Assembly (NCBI RefSeq): GCF_964019585.1
Contig: NZ_OZ026454.1
Location: forward strand, 1,054,001 to 1,118,000
From: Candidatus Mesenet endosymbiont of Agriotes lineatus
Lineage (GTDB): Bacteria; Pseudomonadota; Alphaproteobacteria; Rickettsiales; Anaplasmataceae
DNA length: 64,000 bases
Reading direction: 5' to 3'
Position 1 is the stretch's first letter. Every line of letters starts with the position of its first letter. A program made the position numbers and the translations under genes. Below the pieces are notes generated by a model. That model saw only the letters and a program-made list of their open reading frames with translations, was not told where the DNA came from and made no database searches. This document shows positions 18,961 to 28,361 of the stretch, piece by piece.

Positions 18961-20172
18961 TCATATTTTAACTTTTTCTTTAATCCAATCAAATAATTTG
19001 TTAATTCCACTATCTTCCATGCCATAATCATCCTTATGATTTTCAGAGATTAATGATATCATACCTATTGCAGCAGAGAATGCTGGGCTATTACTAACTC
19101 CATCTATAGAAAAAGGCATAGCAATACGAATTGGTCTATTTAATATATAATTTGCAGTTTCTGCTATATTTGATAATTGACTACTGCCACCAGTAATAAC
19201 TACTTTCCTTATTAGATTATTTTTCTTTCCAAGCTTATCATCTAAAATCTCTAATATCTCTTCCAATCTTGGTTTTATTATAGTTGTAATTTCGGACTTA
19301 GCTATTTGCATGTTTGAACTTTCATCATCTGAAATATTAATATCGTTACATGAGATTGCTTTGCCACTGAGCAACTTAATGTGCTCAGCTTCATTTATGC
19401 TCACACATAAACCATAGGCAATATCTCGAGTTATATGAATTCCACCTATTGGTATAAAATCAGCATGAACAAACTTTCCCTTTTCAAAAAAGCCAATAGA
19501 TGTATATCCTCCACCAATATCAATAACCGCTGCTCCTAACTCTTTTTCGTCTGTATTAAGGCATGACAGCCCTGACGCGTAAGATGATGCAGTATAGCCT
19601 GCAATTTTTACCCCACAATTTACAAGACAATTTTCGATGTTAAGTAAAGCAGGACGAGATGCTGTCACAACATGCATATCAGCACGCAATTTGCCCCCAT
19701 ATAATCCATGTAATTCATTTATGTTGTGCATATCATCAAGACTGTATCTAATTGGTATATTGTGAATGACAACATCATCTTCATCATACTTTTCATAAGT
19801 TTGGAATATGATGTTTGCTATATCTGCACTGGAAATCTTATGACGATCTGAAATAATTTCATTAGCTAACTCAAAAGATGAAATGTTACATCCTGATATA
19901 TTAACATATGCTTGATCCACCATTTCTATCTTAGATGCTTGTTTTGCCATTGTAATAGCAGAAAGTATGGCACGGCTTGCATGTTTAATATTTGTAATAA
20001 TCCCACCATTTATACCTTCTGCAGCATTATATCCAACACCAACTACTTTTTTACTGCCATTAGTTTTTACTATCAAGCATACAACTTTTGTTGTGCCGAT
20101 ATCTAAAGCAGCAAAAATTTTTGATTTCATATCTCCACTTTTCATTGGATATAAATTATTAAAATAATCCAC
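18961..20172 (-). CDS. ftsA: Cell division protein FtsA
   Basis: Actin-fold ATPase that tethers FtsZ to the inner membrane. Phosphate-1 motif is ALDIGTTKVVCLIV, phosphate-2 VIDIGGGYTSIGF and the adenosine motif ITGGSSQLSN. The C-terminal amphipathic membrane-targeting helix is NKLFDWIKEKVKI. 403 residues is the usual length. Start is probably the ATG encoding MKSGDMKSKIFA or the upstream ATG at 20172; both are possible. ftsQ is not next to it, unlike in many bacteria. Upstream lies a divergent Trm112-like small gene. Confidence 0.92.
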   Translation of the reverse strand: MDYFNNLYPMKSGDMKSKIFAALDIGTTKVVCLIVKTNGSKKVVGVGYNAAEGINGGIITNIKHASRAILSAITMAKQASKIEMVDQAYVNISGCNISSFELANEIISDRHKISSADIANIIFQTYEKYDEDDVVIHNIPIRYSLDDMHNINELHGLYGGKLRADMHVVTASRPALLNIENCLVNCGVKIAGYTASSYASGLSCLNTDEKELGAAVIDIGGGYTSIGFFEKGKFVHADFIPIGGIHITRDIAYGLCVSINEAEHIKLLSGKAISCNDINISDDESSNMQIAKSEITTIIKPRLEEILEILDDKLGKKNNLIRKVVITGGSSQLSNIAETANYILNRPIRIAMPFSIDGVSNSPAFSAAIGMISLISENHKDDYGMEDSGINKLFDWIKEKVKI

Positions 20173-20299
20173 ATTCTACATATCCATTATAATTCAGCAA
20201 GATTTTTAAAGTTCTTATATCACTGCAAATTTAACAAAAATTTCATTTTAATTTCTAAGGCAAAGCATTATTCTATATTAGAAAAATATAGGAATAGAT

Positions 20300-20464
20300 A
20301 TGTTTGATGAAACATTGCTTGATGTACTAGTATGCCCTCTCACAAAAACTGCCTTGCGATATGATGTAAATAGTAACGAACTAATTAGTGATGAGGCGGG
20401 GCTAGCCTTTCCAATTCGTGATGATATACCTATTATGCTCATAGATGAAGCACGTAAAATTTAG
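20300..20464 (+). CDS. Trm112-like (UPF0434/YcaR family) small protein
   Basis: A 54-residue reading frame easily missed because of its size. It begins [19 protein letters not shown] and ends [17 protein letters not shown], the two hallmark parts of the Trm112/YcaR family: [11 protein letters not shown] near the N-terminus and [11 protein letters not shown] near the C-terminus. A short SD-like AGGAATAG precedes ATG by a few bases. Some members activate methyltransferases; a release factor methyltransferase gene, prmC, lies about 2.4 kb away, and the eukaryotic equivalent Trm112 does activate the matching enzyme. The functional link here is only a suggestion. Confidence 0.85.
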   Translation: MFDETLLDVLVCPLTKTALRYDVNSNELISDEAGLAFPIRDDIPIMLIDEARKI

Positions 20465-20677
20465 ATGCTCTTCAAAGTCATACAAAATTAAATACAAGAG
20501 TTTAAAATATTAGTTTAAAGTTAGCAGGTATAGTACTATATATTAAAATATTAATTTTTATTATAGAATTTAGAGGAAACAATTAATTAATGTAATTAAA
20601 AATAGAGAAATTTATTAGATTAAGATATTAATTACATGAATATAAGATGTACACTATACATTACTATTGAAAGAGAT

Positions 20678-21159
20678 ACAGCTCATCCACTAGAGGTGAT
20701 AGGATAAGGATTTAAAATGCCAGCAGTTAAGGAAAAAAGCAATACAAACATTGGATGTACAAAAAATGGCAGAAAAAAACTCTGAACACAAAATTAAATT
20801 TACGCAAAACTCTATCGGAAATGGCTAAATTTTAGGGTAATATTAATTTTCTAACAATACATAGAGGATTAAAAAAAGACCTACGGATATAAAGAAAGAG
20901 ATGAAATTTAAAGGAATTGTGAAGATAATATAGAACTATTGCCAAAAATGCCATAAAATCTGAAAAATAAGTAATGGGACGACCTTTGAAAGAACACTTG
21001 GTTTGAGCAATTTTTAACGCTAATTTTGCAGCCTTTGACAATTCCATAAATTCAAAAAAATCAGTGGCTTTATTTCCACCCCGACTTTAATCTCACTACT
21101 GGTTTGTTATCAATAACCTGCTTTTTATGTGTAGTTCGGATTATTATGAGAATTGCTAC
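20678..21159. repeat. Inverted repeat copy B (decayed mobile-element fragment)
   Basis: About 480 bp, inverted relative to 10475-10934. The minus strand keeps a longer reading frame (20832-21047) with ELSKAAKLALKIAQTKCSF and GRPITYFSDFMAFLAIVLYY, apparently a transposase N-terminal fragment. On the plus strand, MPAVKEKSNT from 20717 is a short frame that breaks almost at once. So the element was probably already decayed before or soon after duplication. The gap from 20465 to 20677 is AT-rich without a recognisable feature. Confidence 0.75.
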
Positions 21160-21308
21160 AATATTTTAATATACAATTAAAATTCATAAATGCTGAAAAT
21201 AAACGTCTAGACAAAAATCAAAAATTGAGCTGAGAAAGAGAATTTGTAGATTTATAGCCTATTATAATATTTCTCAGTTCCTTTAGTTGGTTGGAAAAAT
21301 ACTATAAT

Positions 21309-22649
21309 CTAAATACTAGTGCCTGCAACAGTCATTTTACCTACTTTGACTGTTGGTGAATTTATAGCTCCACAAAAAATTAGGTCATCTGCTACAGATA
21401 GGTTACTGAATATATCGAGTAAACTGCCTGCAACAGTTACTTCACTTACTGGATATGCTACTTTACCACCGCTTATCCAAAAACCACATGCACCTTGACT
21501 GTAGTTTCCATTAATTAAATTAACACCAAAACCAAAAAGATCAGTAACGTATAATCCTGCCTTTATATCCTGCATTAGCTCTTCAGGGGGTACATTACTA
21601 TTTTTAATATAAAGGTTACTTGCTCCTGGACTTAAAGTAGCATTGACATTTCTTACAGCATTTCCAGTTGTATGCAATCCTAGTTTTTGGGCTGAGTATA
21701 AATCTAATATCCAGCTTTTTAAAACCCCATCCTTTACTAATATATTCTTTTCTCCAGCTATTCCTTCTCCATCAAATGGCTTTGATGCTACTCCTCCTAC
21801 TACAAATGGATCATCCACTATGTCCACTTCGCTGCTAAATATTTGCTTATCCATACTATCTCTTAGAAAAGAGGTTTTATTTGCTACATTATTACCATTT
21901 ATTGCCATAGCGAAATTTTTGAGTAATTCTGATGCGGCTCTTCTTTCAAAAATAACTGGAACTTTACAGGTTTTAACTTTGCGTGGTTTAAGTTGATCTA
22001 ACGCCCTTTTTGCTGCCTCTTTACCTAACGTTTCTGGGGTAAATAAATTATCAAAATTACATGCTATAGAATAATCACAACCAACTTTCATGTCATCTTC
22101 TTGTCCAGCAATAACAGCTACTTGGTTAGAAAAAACTGACTTACTGAATGATTCAAAAAAACCATTAGAGGTCATTAAGGTAATGTCGGTTACAGAATAA
22201 GAGGATTGCGCTCCTTCAGAGTTAGTAATGTCCTTATGATAAGAAAGAGCAGAAGATTCTGCAATTTGAGCAATTTCCTTTAAATTTTCTATAGTTATAA
22301 GGGTTTTATCTAAGATATTCAAATTGACAGCAGAAGTATTACTTGCAAATTGATTTGGCAGAGCAAGAGTAAGATATTTATCTTCTTGGGCACTTTTTGC
22401 CATAGTTACAACCCTTTCAACTATTTTATTTAAACTGCTAAAATTGTTGAAGGAGATACATGCTGATTTATGTTTATTAGCTATTGCTCTGACTCCTATT
22501 ATACAATTTTTAGATTTAGATATTTCCTCTAATTTTAAGTGGCGTGTAGAAATTGAAGTTTTCTCTATTTCATGCACTACAACCTCTGCATCTAGACCGT
22601 ACCCTTTTATCAATTTTATGATATCTGATGCTACGTTTAATATACTCAA
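21309..22649 (-). CDS. pmbA: TldE/PmbA-family metalloprotease
   Basis: TldE (PmbA) partner of the TldD zinc protease, which acts on unfolded peptides and matures some modified peptides. 446 residues match PmbA. Recognisable blocks are GVRAIANKHKSACISFNN, VAVIAGQEDDMKVGCDYS, and DPFVVGGVASKPFDGEGI, with C-terminal NGNYSQGACGFWISGGK. TldE lacks the catalytic HExxxH found in TldD, and none is seen here. The start is TTG (22647-22649) 8 nt after GGGAG; no ATG lies near. It follows folE by one base and forms the run atpG-folE-pmbA. Confidence 0.88.
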   Translation of the reverse strand: MSILNVASDIIKLIKGYGLDAEVVVHEIEKTSISTRHLKLEEISKSKNCIIGVRAIANKHKSACISFNNFSSLNKIVERVVTMAKSAQEDKYLTLALPNQFASNTSAVNLNILDKTLITIENLKEIAQIAESSALSYHKDITNSEGAQSSYSVTDITLMTSNGFFESFSKSVFSNQVAVIAGQEDDMKVGCDYSIACNFDNLFTPETLGKEAAKRALDQLKPRKVKTCKVPVIFERRAASELLKNFAMAINGNNVANKTSFLRDSMDKQIFSSEVDIVDDPFVVGGVASKPFDGEGIAGEKNILVKDGVLKSWILDLYSAQKLGLHTTGNAVRNVNATLSPGASNLYIKNSNVPPEELMQDIKAGLYVTDLFGFGVNLINGNYSQGACGFWISGGKVAYPVSEVTVAGSLLDIFSNLSVADDLIFCGAINSPTVKVGKMTVAGTSI

Positions 22650-22650
22650 C

Positions 22651-23220
22651 TTACTTCTCCCTATTTTTTATCTGTAAAAAAAAGTCTTGCCTTAAGTTTG
22701 GGTCAATTTCAAATGTTCCTAGCATAGAACTAGTCTGCATTATTGTTTTATCGCTATTATGACCTAAACACAAATGTTTTGCTTCAATAAAAACTGCCAC
22801 TCCTTTTGGTTTTAGATACGTATTAATAGAGTTAGCTATTTGTTTAGTAAGCCTCTCCTGTACTTGCAGCCTCTTTGCAAAAACATCTATTAACCTTGTA
22901 AGCTTGCTAATTCCTATTATATATTCGTCTGGTATATATGCTATATTAACTATCCCTTCTATAGGTACCATATGATGCTCACAATAAGATAGGAAATTGA
23001 TATTTTGTAAGGTTACCATGCCCTTATAACCACTACAGCTTAAAATACCATTACGTAAGACTTCTTCTGCTGATAACTGATACCCACAAAAGAGCCTTCG
23101 ATAGGCATTTAATACCTTTTGAGGAGTTGAAGTTAACTCTATTCTATGTGGGTCGTCACCGATCCATTTAATTAAAAGTTTTAGCGCTTCCTGTGCTTCT
23201 TGATCTGATGGTGTTTTCAT
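22651..23220 (-). CDS. folE: GTP cyclohydrolase I
   Basis: Zinc enzyme converting GTP to 7,8-dihydroneopterin triphosphate, the first step to folate (and a possible source for queuosine precursors). The zinc-ligand and active-site motifs are SYCEHHMVPIEG (Cys, His) and AKHLCLGHN (Cys). ISKLTRLIDVFAKRLQVQERL is the conserved family block. 189 residues is normal. The usual C-terminal RGV element reads NSDKTIMQTSSMLG, a known kind of divergence. Its ATG shares one base with the atpG stop (TAATG), so translation is coupled. Confidence 0.93.
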   Translation of the reverse strand: MKTPSDQEAQEALKLLIKWIGDDPHRIELTSTPQKVLNAYRRLFCGYQLSAEEVLRNGILSCSGYKGMVTLQNINFLSYCEHHMVPIEGIVNIAYIPDEYIIGISKLTRLIDVFAKRLQVQERLTKQIANSINTYLKPKGVAVFIEAKHLCLGHNSDKTIMQTSSMLGTFEIDPNLRQDFFLQIKNREK

Positions 23221-24068
23221 TAATTTAATGCTTCTACACCCCCTATAACTTCAATTAAATCAGTTGTAATTGCTGCTTGACGAAAACGGTTGTATGTCAA
23301 TACCAATCTATTTAACATCTCTTTTGTGTTACGGTTTGCTGACTCCATTGCAATCATTCTAGCACTATGTTCGCTGGTAATGCTTTCAAGTAACGTAGAA
23401 TACAGGCTACTCATTATATAATTTTTTGTTAAAAAGTTTAGTAAAAACTCTTTATTTCCTTCATATTCATAGCATGCACTGTCATTTGTATTACTATCTG
23501 TAAATAATGAATTATTACTTAGTGGAAGTATAACTTGGCTTACAGTCTCTTGTGTAAAGGTATTATGAAATTTATTATATAAAACTTCTATTTTACTATA
23601 AGAGTAAAAGCCAGGTATTTGGCTCACTATTTCTTCTAAATAAAAGAAAGTGATTTTATTGCAGCTAAAAGCTTTTTTAATGTTCTTAAACTGGTTTTTT
23701 ATTACATCGTATGCTTTTTTGCCAAATACGATAATGTCTATCTCTTCCTCATTTTTATATAATTCGTTTATTCGAGCTTTAGCCAGCTTTATAATTGAAG
23801 AGTTAAAATTACCACATAATCCCCTATCAGAAGATATTATAATTAATAAGTAGGAGTTTTTTTGTGTAACTTCGTATTCATCTCCAGTAAGATCTAAATG
23901 AAGTGTCAGCAGTGTCTTAGATATTTGAGAGAGATGTAATCTTGAATTTACCAGCTGCTGTTGACTGCGTTTTAGCTTAGCAGCTGATATCAATTGCATT
24001 ACCTTTGTTGTTTTTTGTATTGATTTTATATTTTTAATCCTATGAGAAAGTTCCTTTAGGTTTGACAT
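23220..24068 (-). CDS. atpG: ATP synthase F1 subunit gamma
   Basis: Central shaft of F1F0 ATP synthase linking proton flow to catalysis. The N-terminal helix LKELSHRIKNIKSIQKTTKVM and the C-terminal helix with ARMIAMESANRNTKEML and NRFRQAAITTDLIEV are the two ends of the coiled-coil shaft. 282 residues is normal. Other ATP synthase subunits are not adjacent, as is common in Rickettsiales where the operon is split. It leads the atpG-folE-pmbA run. Confidence 0.93.
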   Translation of the reverse strand: MSNLKELSHRIKNIKSIQKTTKVMQLISAAKLKRSQQQLVNSRLHLSQISKTLLTLHLDLTGDEYEVTQKNSYLLIIISSDRGLCGNFNSSIIKLAKARINELYKNEEEIDIIVFGKKAYDVIKNQFKNIKKAFSCNKITFFYLEEIVSQIPGFYSYSKIEVLYNKFHNTFTQETVSQVILPLSNNSLFTDSNTNDSACYEYEGNKEFLLNFLTKNYIMSSLYSTLLESITSEHSARMIAMESANRNTKEMLNRLVLTYNRFRQAAITTDLIEVIGGVEALN

Positions 24069-24310
24069 ATTTGATTGTTTTAAACAGGTAACTTAAGTTT
24101 AATATATTCTTTTTCAAAGGAGAAAACAATACTTATAATTAAATGATAGAAATACCAACATAAAAAATACTGCATGTTTTTTGATCAAAAAGCAGTCGCA
24201 AAGCAAGAATTTTATATCTGTGAAATATTAAAAACAGTAAATTTGTGACGCCTAGTAACTATATATTAACTTAGTTAAGTTAAAATTAGATATAATTTGA
24301 CGTTAATTAT

Positions 24311-25201
24311 ATGCGTGAATTTACAACTGCAAGAAGAAAAAACGATGTGGTAATTGCTGTCTCTCAAGATAACGAAGCAAAATCCATAGAAATAGTTGGA
24401 TTAAATAAAGCCGCAGAAAATTTGTTGGACTGTAAAGAGAATGATTTATTGTACAAACCATTAACAAGTATTTTTGACGACAGTTCAAGGGGTCTTATAG
24501 AAGACAATTTGGAATATAATGATAATGGCAATGATTTATCTGATCTTTTAGCAAAGATTAACAATTTATCTCTTATGAGAAGCAATGAGAAAGTGAAGGT
24601 TAGAGCTTTTCGTACTGGGAATTCAACTGCTAAGAGGATAAATTATGAGTTACTAATAAGTGACCTTAGCCTGTCACATAAATTGCATATATTTAGAGAC
24701 CAATATCTAAATGGCAAAAAGTACAATATGCATCCTGGTCTTGAAATTATGGATGAGCCCTCTACTATGCTTGAACTCGAAGTAATATTGAATTTTATCA
24801 AGAAACACAAAGCTGATGTTGTAGCAGGAATAGTTGGCTTTCAGGCTAATTTAACTAAAAATACGCTCAAAGCAATTGTAGATAATTTGTATAAAAACTG
24901 TCGTAGCGGGGATATTATAGGATATTTAGGTGATGATAGTGTTATATTTATTTTAATTGGATGTAGTCCATTACATTCAGAAAATGTTATCTTACGACTT
25001 TATTCTAAAATCAGTAGTATAGCTCAAGTATCAATTGGCTATGTAGATATTAAAGATGAAAACAGCAGTGCAGAATTGTTATCTAAACTTAGGTTAGCAT
25101 TGCATGCTGCACAGGCAACTCATAACGACCAAAGCTGCGTTAGGTATGCGCAAACAAAAGCAAGTAGGAGCCAACTCTCAGAGAAATTCACGAAATTTTA
25201 A
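24311..25201 (+). CDS. PAS-like protein with a degenerate GGDEF-type domain
   Basis: 296 residues. Residues 10-60 look like a PAS fold (VVIAVSQDNEAKSIEIVGLN, then AAENLLDCKENDLLYKP). The second half (about 150-290) has the order of a nucleotide cyclase domain, including AGIVGFQANL and the motif position YLGDDSVIFILIG where active diguanylate cyclases have GGDEF/GGEEF. The signature is lost, so c-di-GMP synthesis is unlikely; a regulatory or nucleotide-binding role is possible. No membrane helix. A TATAAT box lies at about 24290, near the start. Not recognised at gene level. Confidence 0.6.
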   Translation: MREFTTARRKNDVVIAVSQDNEAKSIEIVGLNKAAENLLDCKENDLLYKPLTSIFDDSSRGLIEDNLEYNDNGNDLSDLLAKINNLSLMRSNEKVKVRAFRTGNSTAKRINYELLISDLSLSHKLHIFRDQYLNGKKYNMHPGLEIMDEPSTMLELEVILNFIKKHKADVVAGIVGFQANLTKNTLKAIVDNLYKNCRSGDIIGYLGDDSVIFILIGCSPLHSENVILRLYSKISSIAQVSIGYVDIKDENSSAELLSKLRLALHAAQATHNDQSCVRYAQTKASRSQLSEKFTKF

Positions 25202-25251
25202 TAAGATTAGCATATATATCCTAACTTAAACATTATTTTAGGGGGATAATT

Positions 25252-26790
25252 ATGCAGGGTACAACACCAACGCCATCACCAAGATCGAGTTTAGAGGAAC
25301 AACTTCAAGTAAGGCAAGAAAATGTAATAGTTGAATCAGAACACCAATATGCAGAAATAAAGAAAAAGCCTAAAGATGCTTCAGGTGCAAAAAAACATAG
25401 TTTAGAATCATCAGGTTCAACAGATAGAGAGAATAAAAGCAGTTCATGTTCAGCAGAAGATGAAGAAAGGAAACATGAAAGCACAAAACACAAAAAGAAA
25501 GAACATCACTCAAGATCATCAAGTGCAACAGATAGGGAACATAAAAGTAGTTCACATTCAACAAGAGAAAGGAGACATAAAAGTAAGTCACATGGGGAAA
25601 AACATCGTTCAAGACCGTCAAGTTTAAAAGAACAAGAAATTGAACCTACTTATGCAGAAATAAATGATCAACCATCAATTAGTAGCCCTGATGAAGAGAT
25701 AGTGTTTTCACATGATATACTGAAAGCTAACGGTACATTAGGGGATGAAGGGTTGAGACAAAGAAACGTAAATCCACTAAAAAAGCCACTAAGAGCACAT
25801 TCGAAAACTTCAGATGGAACTTCAACACCAAGTTCCAAAGAGTCTAGCCCGCCTTCATATCAATCTCAAGAAGAAAGAAGGGGTTCTGAAGATACGATAT
25901 TTGACAAGCCATGGCCAGAGGTAAGCTCATTTTTTACAAAAAAGCCTACATGGACAATTGTAAACTCATGGTCAAAATTTAAAATAAAAGTAGCATATCC
26001 TGTGCAACAAAGAGCATTTATAATACCATGTATTGCTTTTATAACTTTTGTGGCATCATATTCAATCTTAATGCCAAAATATTATGCTAGTATTCAAAAC
26101 TTAATAAAGGATCCATGGATATGGATACCAATAGTTGTTGCATCCATACTTTTTGCAGCAAGCATGAGGGCCTTTATCTCAAACCTTAAAGATACAAGAA
26201 TAAAAAAAACTGCAACACAAGGTGACAATGAAGTTTTCGCCAAAATGAAAAGAATTAATAATGAAAAATGTATTAGTTCTATAGAATTAGATCTAAGTAA
26301 TAACACACATTATACCTTACTAGATGGCAGGAAATATAAAACATTAGCTTTTAAAAGGCTGGCATTAACTTTAAATAGACCACTAATCTGTGCTGAGATG
26401 GCAGCTTTTGTTACTCTCACCTCTACTTACTTGCTAACTAAATATTTTGAAATTGGATTTAAAAATCTTGCTGATTCTCTCTCAACTTTTAATACAAACA
26501 ACGTGGAATTAATAGGATTTACTGCTGCAGCAAGTGTATTACTTGCATTATTTACCTGTTCTTTTATTCATTATTATAGGAAAGAATGTGTAGAAGGTTT
26601 GGAACTCAAAAAGTGTCCTAGAGAGATAGAATCTTTTAATAAAGAGTATATAAGAGAAGCTAAAGATTGTTATGACAGTAAAAAGACTTTATCATCTGGA
26701 AAACATAGTGAGGGTAAAGCTGCAAGTTTGACAATAAGTCAAGCAATAGTTGAATATTACAATAGCAAGGCTGTTATTGTTGCTAGTTAA
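25252..26790 (+). CDS. Four-helix membrane protein with disordered N-terminus and EPIYA-like motif
   Basis: 512 residues, no known family. Residues 1-240 are disordered, very rich in Ser/Lys/Glu/His with repeated SSSATDREHKSSSHS-like blocks. Two tyrosine motifs sit in this region: EHQYAEI (30-36) and EPTYAEI (131-137). The second is close to the EPIYA sites that host Src/Abl kinases phosphorylate in secreted effectors. Two helix pairs follow (about 258-305 and 380-440), so the protein probably sits in a membrane with a long cytosolic arm. ATG follows TTTTAGGGGGATAATT. A clear terminator follows at 26800-26828. Effector role is inference. Confidence 0.68.
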   Translation: MQGTTPTPSPRSSLEEQLQVRQENVIVESEHQYAEIKKKPKDASGAKKHSLESSGSTDRENKSSSCSAEDEERKHESTKHKKKEHHSRSSSATDREHKSSSHSTRERRHKSKSHGEKHRSRPSSLKEQEIEPTYAEINDQPSISSPDEEIVFSHDILKANGTLGDEGLRQRNVNPLKKPLRAHSKTSDGTSTPSSKESSPPSYQSQEERRGSEDTIFDKPWPEVSSFFTKKPTWTIVNSWSKFKIKVAYPVQQRAFIIPCIAFITFVASYSILMPKYYASIQNLIKDPWIWIPIVVASILFAASMRAFISNLKDTRIKKTATQGDNEVFAKMKRINNEKCISSIELDLSNNTHYTLLDGRKYKTLAFKRLALTLNRPLICAEMAAFVTLTSTYLLTKYFEIGFKNLADSLSTFNTNNVELIGFTAAASVLLALFTCSFIHYYRKECVEGLELKKCPREIESFNKEYIREAKDCYDSKKTLSSGKHSEGKAASLTISQAIVEYYNSKAVIVAS

Positions 26791-26799
26791 TTTTATGAG

Positions 26800-26828
26800 A
26801 TAGACTTTTTGTCTTCCAAAAAGTCTAT
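26800..26828 (+). terminator. Rho-independent terminator after the EPIYA-like gene
   Basis: Stem ATAGACTTTTT / AAAAAGTCTAT (11 bp, loop of 7 bases GTCTTCC) followed by a T-rich tail (TTTATT). It sits 10 bp after the stop codon of the gene ending at 26790 and before the pilus-like gene at 26887, so it probably separates the two transcripts. Confidence 0.75.
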
Positions 26829-26886
26829 TTTATTGATGTTATTTTACCATATTTTAACTTTTTACTGGTAAAGCATATCTTAAAAT

Positions 26887-28353
26887 ATGCTAATCATGTT
26901 CTTTAAAAACTTCAAACATAAAAACAAACTCGTTATTTTGCTAGGAGAAGAAGGAGCTGTATTATTACATATAAAGAACAATATATTAACAAATAGATGT
27001 TTTTTGCAAGATGCAGGTGAATTCACAGATCTTAAACTTTGTGTTACATCCGATAAGAAAATACATATATATCTAGTGCTCAATCATGTAGATCAAGATT
27101 ATACTGTGCAAAGCATCCCAGCTGTGGATAGGTTTAGCATCTATTCTATCGTTAAATCAAAACTAAGACATATTCCTACTAATAGTGATTTAAAAACTGC
27201 TTTTTTACTTTCAAAACCCAGTAAATCAGAGAAAAACTGGCAGTATATGTTTGTAAGCGTAAGACTTAATAATGCCATAAATAGTTGGCTAAAATTGATT
27301 ATAGATGCCGGTGGTAACTTCAAAGGAATGCTGATGCTTCCAATTGAAATGGCTAGTATACTTAATGCAATTTTAACACCAAAAGAAGTTGAATCGGATG
27401 GTAATAATTGGAGTATCATAGTTGTATATACTAAAACGGGAGGATTCAGACAGTTAGTAACAAAAGATAGTAGGATGATATTCACGCGTATTATATCACC
27501 TACTGATGATATTTTACCAAATGTCATTGCTGGTAGTGTATATCAAGAAGTGCAAAATACCATTCAATACCTGGGAAGATTTGGTTTTCACAAGAATGAT
27601 TCGGTAGATTTACATATAGTAGTGCCTCAAGATATTAAGCTTGGCCTGATGACAATTAAATTTGCTGAATATAATGTTAGTATCTTAACCCCATACGAAC
27701 TATCTAAAATTTTAAAATTAACTCATATAGTAAACCCAAACGATAGATTTTGTGATACTGTATTACTACTTTCTATCTTAGAAAATAAACCTAAGGTTGT
27801 TTTGCATACAAGGGAAACAAAAAAGCACTTAAAGCTTATGTTATTTGATATGTATTTTCCGCATCTTTCATCATTAACACTGTTGTTGCTTTTTACAATT
27901 AATACTTTGTTTTTTTTAACTTTTATTCAAGTTATCAAAAAAAAAAATAACCTAATACAAGACGAGAAGATGCTGAATGCTCAACTTCAGAATCTAAATC
28001 GTGATTATAGTATAGAAAGAATTTATGAAATTTCTGAGATAATTAATGCACATAATGAGTTATTAAGCTTAAATTATTCTCCACTATCAGAGATTGAATA
28101 CATAAGTGAAATAAAATCTGACAATTTAGAGCTAAGATCCTTTTATTGGAAAGTTGATAACGAAACAGATGCAGTAAATATGAAACTGAAATATTGCCTA
28201 AAATCAGATAGTGATATTTTTTATGAGTATGAAGATTTAAAGCATAATTTTAATACTATATTTTATAACTATAAAGTAGATTTTTCCCAGCTTCCACCTG
28301 TAATAGAGTTGGGGGGGAAAGGTACAATGATAGACGTTAATATAAGCAAATAA
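26887..28353 (+). CDS. GspL/PilM-PilN-like inner-membrane protein
   Basis: 488 residues. Residues 1-310 resemble the actin-fold cytoplasmic domain of PilM/GspL, with no exact motif I can quote with certainty. A single membrane helix follows (about 328-350, LLLLFTINTLFFLTFIQVI), then a basic stop-transfer KKKN and a periplasmic coiled coil with an alpha/beta domain (to 488) like PilN/GspL. Fused architecture, position and the following PilO/GspM-like gene 8 bp downstream all suggest a type II secretion or type IV pilus alignment subcomplex. The assignment rests on layout and should be tested by profile search. Confidence 0.55.
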   Translation: MLIMFFKNFKHKNKLVILLGEEGAVLLHIKNNILTNRCFLQDAGEFTDLKLCVTSDKKIHIYLVLNHVDQDYTVQSIPAVDRFSIYSIVKSKLRHIPTNSDLKTAFLLSKPSKSEKNWQYMFVSVRLNNAINSWLKLIIDAGGNFKGMLMLPIEMASILNAILTPKEVESDGNNWSIIVVYTKTGGFRQLVTKDSRMIFTRIISPTDDILPNVIAGSVYQEVQNTIQYLGRFGFHKNDSVDLHIVVPQDIKLGLMTIKFAEYNVSILTPYELSKILKLTHIVNPNDRFCDTVLLLSILENKPKVVLHTRETKKHLKLMLFDMYFPHLSSLTLLLLFTINTLFFLTFIQVIKKKNNLIQDEKMLNAQLQNLNRDYSIERIYEISEIINAHNELLSLNYSPLSEIEYISEIKSDNLELRSFYWKVDNETDAVNMKLKYCLKSDSDIFYEYEDLKHNFNTIFYNYKVDFSQLPPVIELGGKGTMIDVNISK

Positions 28354-28361
28354 GTAAAAAA

